54,682 nt of DNA, taken from the NCBI RefSeq assembly GCF_003425665.1, contig NZ_QQRQ01000012.1, forward strand, positions 1 through 54,682. Reading direction: 5' to 3'. Under the pieces are notes generated by a model. The model was not told the DNA's origin. It did not search any database and saw only the letters and a list, made by a program, of their open reading frames with translations. Shown piece after piece: positions 48,351-54,682 of the stretch. Made by a program: the position numbers and the translations under genes. How positions within the stretch are numbered: position 1 is the stretch's first letter; every line of letters begins with the position of its first letter. This DNA is from Evtepia gabavorous. GTDB taxonomy: Bacteria; Bacillota; Clostridia; Oscillospirales; Oscillospiraceae.

Positions 48351-50723
48351 ATGACATGGCCTTTTGAAAATGATACCAGCGCCATTACAAAGAAGCTGGC
48401 AAAGAAAAGTTTGCAAAGCGAGAAGCGCCGGAATCTGATGGTAGTGATCGCCGTTGCGCTGGCGGCATTTCTGATCTGCTTTACGGGAATTGTAGCTACT
48501 TCCCTGACACAAATGCAGCGCAATCAGGTTGTCGATACTTATGAGGCGGTCTGGCTGGGCGTAGAGGAAAACGACATTGAAACCCTGAAAGGACTGCCGG
48601 AGTTTGAGCGCGTAGGCGGCTACTATATGCTCGGTGAGGAACTTTCGGAACAGGGCTATCATGCCTCTTATGTATATAATGACGCAGAAATGATGGAGAT
48701 TGGGCGCGACCAAATGAAGCTATTGGAGGGGAATCTGCCCCAAAAAGCAAATGAAGTTGTCGTAAGCGAATACTTTCTCTCCACCTATGGAAACAATGCC
48801 AAGATCGGGGACAGTGTGACCTTAGATACCGAGAGTTTTCATGGTGATTATGTCGTTACCGGCATTATGGACAGCGTAAATGAAAAAGAAGCGAATACCT
48901 GCGCTATCATTCTTTCCAAAGCTGCCCTGACAGAATGGAAAGGGTTTGATCCGGCTGGGTATCGCGCCTATGTCCATTTCAAAAACAGCGACCAGTTGGG
49001 CGAGGAACTGATAACCTCTTATTGCAGGGAGATTGCAGAGGAATATCAGCTTCCTAATCCCAGCATGAACAACAAGTATTTTGCTTATGCTTCTAAATCC
49101 TTTGATTTTTTACCGATTGTTGGTGTGATTGTTATTGTTCTGATCGGCGGCTATATTGTGATTCAGAGTATCTTCCGTATCTCCATCAATGACAAAATCA
49201 GGAGCTACGGACAGCTTCGGACGATTGGTGCAACGCCAAAGCAAATCAAGCGGATTGTAAAGCGGGAGGGACGCAAACTCGGCAGTATCGGAATTTTGGT
49301 TGGTACAGTGCTGGGCGTATGCTGCGGTTTTCTTCTGTTTTCCAAGGGATTTAACGCTGTTTCCTATGTCGTTATGGTTTCCCTGACACTCATAAGCAGT
49401 TGGATCATGGTGTCTATTTCCATCCGTAAGCCGGTGAAAATCGCGGCAGGGATTTCCCCCATTGAAGCCGTCCGTTTTACCCCGGTGCAAAAGGACATCC
49501 GCAGCCGGAAAAAGAATATCAAGCTCAATCCTGTTTCAATGGGAATTGCGAATTTTAAGCGTGACCGCAAAAAGACAATCTCTATTATAGCGTCTTTGAG
49601 TTTGGGCGGAATTATCCTGCTTGTGGTATCCTCCATGGTTTTGCTGCGCTCCCCAGAGGCACTTGCAAGGCAGATTTATCCGTATGGTGACTATAAAATT
49701 TATTTACATTCCGAGTTGGCAGTAGAAGAAGCTATGGCAGCGGGAAATCCATTGAATGAGAAATTGAAGCAGGAAATTTTGGCCATTGATGGTGTAACCG
49801 ATGTGATTACAAAAAGGCAAAGCCTTCATATAAATTATCGTGCCAACGGAATTGATGAGGCTGGTTGGTGTGATATACTAACTGAACAAAATTATTCTGC
49901 GGTTGAAGCTGCATTGATAGAGGGAACTATGCCAGCGGATGCACACAGCATCATAATTGATTCGCATACAAGTAATCGTGATAATATAAGAGTGGGAGAA
50001 ACGGTTGAAGTTACCTCTGGGAAATCAACTATTCCTGTTACTATATCAGGGGTGTTTGACAACGATAGCATACCAACTGATGGACATGGAACAGTCCCAG
50101 TTGACTCTCCACTTGAATTTGCAACGGAAGCATTATTCCATGAATTACATCCAGAAATAGCTTCGTTTGACTATTCATGGAACATTGCAAGTGATCCGAA
50201 AAAAGCGGACAATGTAGAGTCTGAATTGAAAAATATTGTAGCCACTCATACTGATATTGCGTTAGAAAATATTGACACTATAATTGAGTATGAAAAAAAT
50301 ATAAATTCTTTTGTATTTGGCAGTATGGAGGTACTTTCATGGCTGGTATTCCTCTTTGGCGTTATCAACCTGATTAACACGACCCTCTCTAATCAAATGT
50401 CCAGAAAACAGGAAAACAGTGTTTTGCGTTCCATCGGTCTGACCCAAAAGCAGCTATGTAAAATGAATATCTGCGAGGGGCTGTGCTATGCGTTCTTTGC
50501 AACATTGGCGACGCTGATCGTTGGGCTTCCGGCTTCCATCTTTGCTTGTAGCAAATTTAGTGTAGGCGCTTTTGCCGGAAAAGTAGTGCCTTACAAATTC
50601 CCGGTTTTGGAAATGGGTCTGTTCATTCTGGTATTGTTCGGAATGGAGCTGATCTTATCTGTATGGACAATCCGCAGACAGAAAAAACAATCCCTGATTG
50701 AGCAAATGCGGGCGATGGAATAA
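48351..50723 (+). CDS. FtsX/MacB-like ABC permease
   Basis: A 790-residue permease with the same two-unit layout as the first one: TM1 about 28-50, external domain to about 245, three helices, then TM5 about 405-425, second external domain about 440-650 and three final helices. Cytoplasmic blocks are QLRTIGATPKQIKRIV and SVLRSIGLTQKQLCKM. AGGAGG precedes the ATG. Bases 49680-50330, which encode the second external domain, are visibly more AT-rich than the flanking parts, suggesting mosaic origin. Confidence 0.9.
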   Translation: MTWPFENDTSAITKKLAKKSLQSEKRRNLMVVIAVALAAFLICFTGIVATSLTQMQRNQVVDTYEAVWLGVEENDIETLKGLPEFERVGGYYMLGEELSEQGYHASYVYNDAEMMEIGRDQMKLLEGNLPQKANEVVVSEYFLSTYGNNAKIGDSVTLDTESFHGDYVVTGIMDSVNEKEANTCAIILSKAALTEWKGFDPAGYRAYVHFKNSDQLGEELITSYCREIAEEYQLPNPSMNNKYFAYASKSFDFLPIVGVIVIVLIGGYIVIQSIFRISINDKIRSYGQLRTIGATPKQIKRIVKREGRKLGSIGILVGTVLGVCCGFLLFSKGFNAVSYVVMVSLTLISSWIMVSISIRKPVKIAAGISPIEAVRFTPVQKDIRSRKKNIKLNPVSMGIANFKRDRKKTISIIASLSLGGIILLVVSSMVLLRSPEALARQIYPYGDYKIYLHSELAVEEAMAAGNPLNEKLKQEILAIDGVTDVITKRQSLHINYRANGIDEAGWCDILTEQNYSAVEAALIEGTMPADAHSIIIDSHTSNRDNIRVGETVEVTSGKSTIPVTISGVFDNDSIPTDGHGTVPVDSPLEFATEALFHELHPEIASFDYSWNIASDPKKADNVESELKNIVATHTDIALENIDTIIEYEKNINSFVFGSMEVLSWLVFLFGVINLINTTLSNQMSRKQENSVLRSIGLTQKQLCKMNICEGLCYAFFATLATLIVGLPASIFACSKFSVGAFAGKVVPYKFPVLEMGLFILVLFGMELILSVWTIRRQKKQSLIEQMRAME

Positions 50724-50736
50724 CCCTTTGAGATCG

Positions 50737-50766
50737 GCGGGGCGGCGTGTGCTGCCCCGCTTTTTT
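50737..50766 (+). terminator. Terminator after the second permease
   Basis: GCGGGGCGGC pairs with GCTGCCCCGC (one wobble), GTGT loop, followed by TTTTTTC. Confidence 0.88.
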
Positions 50767-50779
50767 CGCCATTTCTCAA

Positions 50780-50857
50780 AAAAATTTTTGAAATGTCCGA
50801 GCGTTGTAACAATTCAGCCTGTTTTTTTGTCGAAATCAAAGGCACCTCGGACATTTA
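50780..50857 (+). repeat. Partial operator repeat C
   Basis: TTTTTGAAATGTCCGAGCGT with TGTAACA, then a diverged center and TCGGACATTTATAG. It resembles the start and end of repeats A and B but leads into no permease gene; the next gene is on the opposite strand. From 50858 to 50948 I see nothing else. Confidence 0.6.
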
Positions 50858-50948
50858 TAGTTCTTCCAAAAGTTTGATGATAATATTACCATTCATGGAA
50901 GAAGCAATCTGTTATTGCAATAATGCGAAATTGACGATAGAAAGTTTT

Positions 50949-51989
50949 TCATATCTCGGTCAGCTCAACAATTACATTACTCTGCTGATACAGCCAGTCC
51001 GTAAATTCTTTCGGGCTGGCCGTTCCTGTTTTTACAGCCTTTTTTCTCTGTAAGGCTTCTTTCTTAAAGTCGGAAAAGGAAGCCTGTATTTTTTCCAGAC
51101 GGTCAGCCGGAAAGCCTGCGGTATTTTTTACCCGGTTTATTTTGTTGCGCCAGTTCTGGCATTCATTTTTATAAAGCAGGTCATAGTTATTTTCTCTTGA
51201 CCTCTCGTCAAATTCCCGCTTGTTTTGAAGCGTCTGTGCTTTTCGGCACTTGTCGCTGCACAGCTCATACCGCTGGCTCTTTGCCAGAAAATATTTTCCA
51301 CAGACCTTGCACCGCCGGAAGCAAAGCCCCCAGTCATTCAGCCTGTTCAGATAATAGGTAATCAACGGGTAGAGGGACGCATAGGCAGACACACATTCTT
51401 CTGTGCGCCGGTTGTCCGGGAACCAGAGGTCAAGCCGGGTATCTTCTGACGGTGCGCCTTTGAAATAAAGGCTGCCAGCTTGAAATTGTTTCGGTTTTCC
51501 TGTCTCCCTGTCAAAGCTCATGGTTTCGTTTTGGAATACCCCGGTCAGTCTGCTCATTTTATCCATGAAGCGGTCACAGGCAGCGTTACGGTCACGGGGT
51601 TCTCTGGCAAGCAGATAGCTGTTCCAGATACGGAACGCCACATACATTTTCAGAGGGTCGTTGCTAAGATATTTCTCCCAAAGAAATTCGCTTGCCGCCT
51701 GCTCCAGCTCCGGCTGTTTCCATCGGTTGGAGTGGAGAGCTTGCCGCAGCGGAGAAAGCCCGTATAAGTTCCAGTCTCTGTCCGTGTCACGCTCAAAGTT
51801 TATCAAAAAAGTTCCCAGTGGGCGTGTCATATCACAAAGCACCTCTGCGTTTTGGCTCCCGTTCAGACGGAAGCGGATCTGCTGTTCTTCCCCAATCAAA
51901 ATCCGCTCTTTCATTTTCTTCCTGTCCAGCGTCAGGACAAACAAAATCCTCTCAAAACATGGCTCATGCCGTATAAACTGATTCTCCAT
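50949..51989 (-). CDS. DUF6076-like protein with Cys4 zinc-ribbon motif
   Basis: A 346-residue protein that I recognise as the DUF6076 type found in clostridial mobile elements; function unknown. Near residues 240-270 there are four cysteines spaced C-x2-C-x13-C-x3-C (CKVCGKYF, CSDKCRKAQ), likely a zinc site. The C-terminus is Lys-rich and helical. I prefer the start at 51989 (MENQFIRHEP), which follows AGGGGATAGGG; the upstream ATG at 52049 lies inside the predicted -10 and has no ribosome binding site. Confidence 0.7.
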   Translation of the reverse strand: MENQFIRHEPCFERILFVLTLDRKKMKERILIGEEQQIRFRLNGSQNAEVLCDMTRPLGTFLINFERDTDRDWNLYGLSPLRQALHSNRWKQPELEQAASEFLWEKYLSNDPLKMYVAFRIWNSYLLAREPRDRNAACDRFMDKMSRLTGVFQNETMSFDRETGKPKQFQAGSLYFKGAPSEDTRLDLWFPDNRRTEECVSAYASLYPLITYYLNRLNDWGLCFRRCKVCGKYFLAKSQRYELCSDKCRKAQTLQNKREFDERSRENNYDLLYKNECQNWRNKINRVKNTAGFPADRLEKIQASFSDFKKEALQRKKAVKTGTASPKEFTDWLYQQSNVIVELTEI

Positions 51990-52047
51990 CCCTATCCCCT
52001 GCCTTTGTTTATGGTAATTATATAATTTAGTTATATCCGTTACACTC

Positions 52048-52076
52048 ATGGTATCGCAGAATCATTGTTTTGTCAA
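52048..52076 (-). promoter_or_regulatory. Promoter of the DUF6076-like gene
   Basis: Minus strand: TTGACA (52076-52071), 17 bases, TACCAT (52053-52048). The -10 is weak. Between 52077 and 52291 no gene is seen. Confidence 0.55.
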
Positions 52077-52291
52077 GGATAGTACGCTATGATGATTGCG
52101 GTTGGTAATTTCGTACCGCACAGTACCTTGACAAGTGAATGACCGTCCAAAAGGGATATGACCGGCAGGAGAAGTGACGCATTCGGCGCACCAATGCAGG
52201 GAAACACCGCAGGAATGGGGCAGGAAAACGGCTTTTGGGGAGAACGGCAACAGGAAGCATTTTAACCTATTTGATTTATGGGAGGAACAGA

Positions 52292-52516
52292 ATGAACGAT
52301 AAAAAGAGATTGAACAGCTACGAGGATTTACCGCTGGTTCTGGATGTGGCGGACATTCAGCGGATTATGGGAATTTCAAGAGCGAGCGCCTATGAGCTGG
52401 TACACACACCCGGCTTTCCAGCGTTCCGCAGGGGCAGACTTATCAAGGTCAGCAAAATTGCTTTCTTTGAATGGATGGCAAAAGGCTCCGAAACCGTACC
52501 GGGAAGCGACAAATAA
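52292..52516 (+). CDS. Excisionase-like helix-turn-helix protein
   Basis: A 74-residue protein with GGAGG eight bases before the ATG. DVADIQRIMGISRASAYELV followed by FPAFRRGRLIKVSK is the MerR/excisionase-type winged helix; the end FFEWMAKGSE is typical of element-borne copies. It probably regulates or assists excision or transfer, but similar proteins in these elements also act as plain regulators. Confidence 0.8.
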   Translation: MNDKKRLNSYEDLPLVLDVADIQRIMGISRASAYELVHTPGFPAFRRGRLIKVSKIAFFEWMAKGSETVPGSDK

Positions 52517-52663
52517 GCGTGAGGTATCATTCCCTGACTTGCAATACTGCCGCACTTTCCAAAGGGGCATACAGAGGGAAAAAAACTTAAAAATGATACC
52601 GAGACGCTACATCAAAACAGCCTATCTGCGTACATCAGATAGAAACGGAGAAAGGAGCCGGTT

Positions 52664-52867
52664 ATGGCAAGAATGAGTAACAAGCGGCGGTTGGAATGGT
52701 CTTTCTTCTTAAATGACCGCAGCCGTATCACTTACAACGAACTGTGCCGGAAATGCCAGCACGAATGTAAACAGAGCTTCCGGGCGGTTGTGGTTGACTG
52801 CCCGAAGTATCTTTCCAAGCGTTCCAAGAAAAAGGACAAGACTGCCGGAAACGGCAAAATCCCTTAG
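52664..52867 (+). CDS. Small conserved element protein, Cys-containing
   Basis: A 67-residue basic protein; AAAGGAG precedes the ATG. It has SFFLNDRSRITYNELCRKC, CQHECKQSFRAVV and CPKY, with four to five cysteines that could bind metal, and a Lys-rich tail. I do not know a function. It lies directly upstream of the oriT-like site and the relaxase, so a role in mobilization is possible. Confidence 0.65.
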   Translation: MARMSNKRRLEWSFFLNDRSRITYNELCRKCQHECKQSFRAVVVDCPKYLSKRSKKKDKTAGNGKIP

Positions 52868-52925
52868 GAACTAAGGGCGCACTTCTATACATAGTCTAAA
52901 GACCATGTATCGTGCGTCCTGCGGA
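52868..52925. other. Candidate origin of transfer (oriT)
   Basis: The minus strand reads AAGTGCGCCCTTAG (52884-52871), close to the RSF1010/pSK41-type nick region (AAGTGCGCCCT). The site begins an inverted repeat: AGGGCGCAC plus ATACAT on the left, ATGTAT plus GTGCGTCCT on the right (52874-52920). The gap 52868-53153 has no gene and further short inverted repeats. The relaxase downstream is of the MobA/MobL (MobQ) type that cuts this motif. Confidence 0.6.
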
Positions 52926-53153
52926 GCTTACCTCTGCCGCTGATAAAATCAGCAATCCGAGGTCTGCGTTCGCTTCGCTCCGACAAGGTGGCTACACCCC
53001 CTTGCGCCGCTAAAGCGGCTATCCCCTGTGTACCCGCCGCAAAGAGAAATCCGCTCTGCGGTTTTCCCTTTTCATCGGGTTTTATAGAAGCACTGACACA
53101 CGGACTGTCTGCGGATGGTCTTTCTTTATCTTATCAGCAAAGGATGTGAGAAC

Positions 53154-53471
53154 ATGGAAAAATCTTTGGAACAGTTGAAGCAGGAATATGAAAAAACCAC
53201 TGTCCTGCTGGAACAGGAAAAACGGAAAATGCAGCGTTTGAAAAACCGGCAGGCGTATCTGGAAAGCGGTTCCCGGAAACAGAGGACGCACCGGCTGATT
53301 ACCCGTGGGGCAGCTATTGAGAGCATTGCACCACAGACAAAGGAGCTATCCGAAGCGGAATTTTATTCCCTCATGGAAAGCATTTTGAATCTGCCGCAGG
53401 CGGAGCATTTCATCCGGTCTGCCACAGAGAACCACGCCCGTATTTCCGGGCAGGAGAAAGGCGGTGACTAA
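53154..53471 (+). CDS. DUF3847-family mobilization-associated protein
   Basis: A 105-residue protein. The N-terminal about 45 residues form a charged coiled coil (LEQLKQEYEKTTVLLEQEK), followed by RTHRLITRGAAIESIAPQ, the family block of DUF3847. AAGGATGTGAG precedes the ATG. These proteins lie just upstream of MobA/MobL relaxases and probably act as relaxosome accessories. The stop lies two bases before the relaxase reading frame begins. Confidence 0.8.
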   Translation: MEKSLEQLKQEYEKTTVLLEQEKRKMQRLKNRQAYLESGSRKQRTHRLITRGAAIESIAPQTKELSEAEFYSLMESILNLPQAEHFIRSATENHARISGQEKGGD

Positions 53472-53473
53472 GG

Positions 53474-54682
53474 ATAGCACTTTATCATTTTTCAATCGCA
53501 CAGATCAAGCGCAGCGCCGGTCAGAGCGCCATTGCCAGCGCAGCCTATCGAGCCGGGGAGCGTCTTTACAGCAGCTACTATGGAGAAGTCAGCGACTACA
53601 CCAAAAAGGGCGGCGTGATCGCTTCGGAAATCATGCTGCCGCCCCATGCGCCGGAAATATATCTTGACCGGGCGACCCTCTGGAATGCTGTGGAGAACTG
53701 CGAGAAACATCCAAAAGCACAGCTTGCCTATTCCTTTGATATTGCCATGCAGAATGAATTGACGCTGGAAGAAAACATGGAGCTGGCGAGGAAGTTCGTA
53801 CAGGAGCAGTTTGTGACAAAAGGCATGATTGCCGACCTTGCTTTTCACAGCCCGGAGAAAGAGGACGGCGGCATCCCTAACCCGCATTTTCATGTGATGA
53901 CAACCATGCGCCCTTTGAACCCGGATGGCACATGGGGACAAAAACAGCGTCGGGAATATCTTCTTGATGAAGATGGAAACCGAATCCGGGATAAAAACGG
54001 CGATTATATGTTTAACGCTGTCCATACAACAGACTGGCATGAGCCGGAAACGCTGGAACACTGGCGGGAGCAGTGGGCGGCTGCCGTTAATACAAAATTT
54101 GAGGAAAAAGGGCTGGATGTGCGTATCGACCACCGTTCCTATGTGCGGCAGGGGCTTGACCTGATACCTACTGTCCACGAGGGAGCTAATGTCCGGCAGA
54201 TGGAAGCAAAGGGCATCCGCACCGAGAAAGGGGAACTGAACCGCTGGATTAAAGCCACCAACCGGCTCATGCAGGATGTGAGGAAGAAGATCAAAGCCCT
54301 GTTTGTCTGGATGGCAGAGGTAAAAGAAGAACTTTCCAAACCGCAGACACCGAGCCTTGCCGACCTGTTGATCGCTTATTATAACCAGCGCAACGCAGGG
54401 GCATGGAGCAATAAAGCCAGAATCGGAAACTTAAAGCAGTTTGCCGAAGCCGTCAATTATCTGACGGAAAACAAGCTGCTCACATTAGAGGATTTGCAGG
54501 AGCGTCTTTCCTCTGTCAACGAAGAATTTGAAGCGTTAAGCGACTCCATGAAAAAGAAATCTGCCCGGATAAAGGAATTGCAGGAATTGATACGGGAGGG
54601 CGAGAATTACCAGCGGCTAAAACCTGTTCATACGGAATTGAACAATATCAAGTTTAAGAAACAGAGGGAGAAATTTGAAACA
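53474..54682 (+). CDS. MobA/MobL-family relaxase, C-terminus cut by window edge
   Basis: The 403 visible codons run to the edge without a stop. The relaxase domain starts ALYHFSIAQIKRSAGQSAI and has AAYRAGERL (motif I region) and the HUH-type histidine cluster NPHFHVMTTMRP (motif III). A coiled region begins near residue 330. The frame has no ATG, GTG or TTG where the family starts: the codon before GCA (53477) is ATA, and a TGA lies at 53465-53467. Either ATA is used with coupling to DUF3847, or the start was lost. It would nick the oriT-like site and lead transfer. Confidence 0.8.
   Translation, partial: MALYHFSIAQIKRSAGQSAIASAAYRAGERLYSSYYGEVSDYTKKGGVIASEIMLPPHAPEIYLDRATLWNAVENCEKHPKAQLAYSFDIAMQNELTLEENMELARKFVQEQFVTKGMIADLAFHSPEKEDGGIPNPHFHVMTTMRPLNPDGTWGQKQRREYLLDEDGNRIRDKNGDYMFNAVHTTDWHEPETLEHWREQWAAAVNTKFEEKGLDVRIDHRSYVRQGLDLIPTVHEGANVRQMEAKGIRTEKGELNRWIKATNRLMQDVRKKIKALFVWMAEVKEELSKPQTPSLADLLIAYYNQRNAGAWSNKARIGNLKQFAEAVNYLTENKLLTLEDLQERLSSVNEEFEALSDSMKKKSARIKELQELIREGENYQRLKPVHTELNNIKFKKQREKFET

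Larger units (their letters stand above)
42783..54682. mobile_element. Left part of an integrative/mobilizable element, right end outside window
   Basis: From about 42783 the base composition and codon use shift toward A/T. Gene content changes from housekeeping to accessory: two-component system, ABC genes, DUF6076, HTH protein, oriT-like site, DUF3847 and a MobA/MobL relaxase. The left border coincides with the truncated XRE gene. No integrase, resolvase or type IV secretion gene is visible, so it may be a mobilizable element or part of a larger conjugative one. Confidence 0.75.

Noticed and set aside
52877-53150. Possible CRISPR-like short repeats in the oriT gap
   Set aside because: The repeats are inverted, not regularly spaced direct repeats.
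53464-53667. GTG-initiated 67-codon frame overlapping the relaxase start
   Set aside because: It runs in another frame through the conserved relaxase N-terminus and has no family resemblance.

Overview
The window looks like a chromosomal segment of a GC-rich, low-branching Gram-positive anaerobe of the Eubacteriales, most likely an Oscillospiraceae member of the Flavonifractor/Pseudoflavonifractor/Lawsonibacter type. The reasons are Firmicutes-type gene order (dprA-topA-trmFO, plsX-acpP-rnc), strong AGGAGG ribosome binding sites, near-consensus sigma-A promoters, a T-box leader, a c-di-GMP-I riboswitch, and families common in gut Clostridia (DUF4830, DUF4430, DUF6514, DUF368, CdaR-type regulators). 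This placement is inference from content, not from a search.

Region by region. 1-8.4 kb holds housekeeping genes: a DUF4830 protein (cut by the left edge), an rRNA pseudouridine synthase, a CdaR/PucR-type regulator, ftsEX followed by a 41-residue membrane peptide and an S41 protease, then greA and a lysyl-tRNA synthetase carrying an extra C-terminal tRNA-binding domain. 8.4-12.2 kb is a divergent pair of fused ABC transporters under a promoter with two palindromic operators. 12.4-21.1 kb is an information-processing and lipid cluster: TrmH-family methyltransferase, dprA, topA, trmFO, plsX, acpP, rnc and a DUF4430 protein. 21.2-27.3 kb holds a YczE-like membrane protein, a GNAT acetyltransferase, a T-box-controlled trpB2, and an operon of split transketolase plus a transglutaminase-like lipoprotein.

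27.5-31.9 kb is a c-di-GMP module: riboswitch, two terminator hairpins, a DUF6514 protein and a 1285-residue PAS/GGDEF/GAF/GGDEF/EAL enzyme, so the second messenger probably controls its own turnover enzyme. 31.9-34.3 kb is a CsoR-type metal sensor and a P1B-type ATPase with a palindromic box inside its promoter. 34.4-37.7 kb holds a DUF368 membrane protein and a peroxide-reducing ahpC plus a reductase with inverted domain order; ahpC shares its operator motif with the ABC pair at 12 kb. 37.8-41.9 kb is a MarR-regulated heterodimeric ABC exporter.

41.9-42.5 kb is non-coding and consists of a large imperfect inverted repeat. Each arm keeps local hairpins, with compensatory base changes between the arms. 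At about 42.78 kb an XRE-family gene stops abruptly and base composition falls. From there to the right edge lies the left part of an integrative or mobilizable element: a two-component system with an intramembrane-sensing-type kinase, MacB/FtsX-like ABC genes preceded by repeated operator blocks, a DUF6076 protein, a helix-turn-helix protein, an oriT-like region with an RSF1010/MobQ-like nick motif, a DUF3847 protein and a MobA/MobL relaxase cut by the edge. No integrase lies inside the window. No rRNA, tRNA or CRISPR array was seen.
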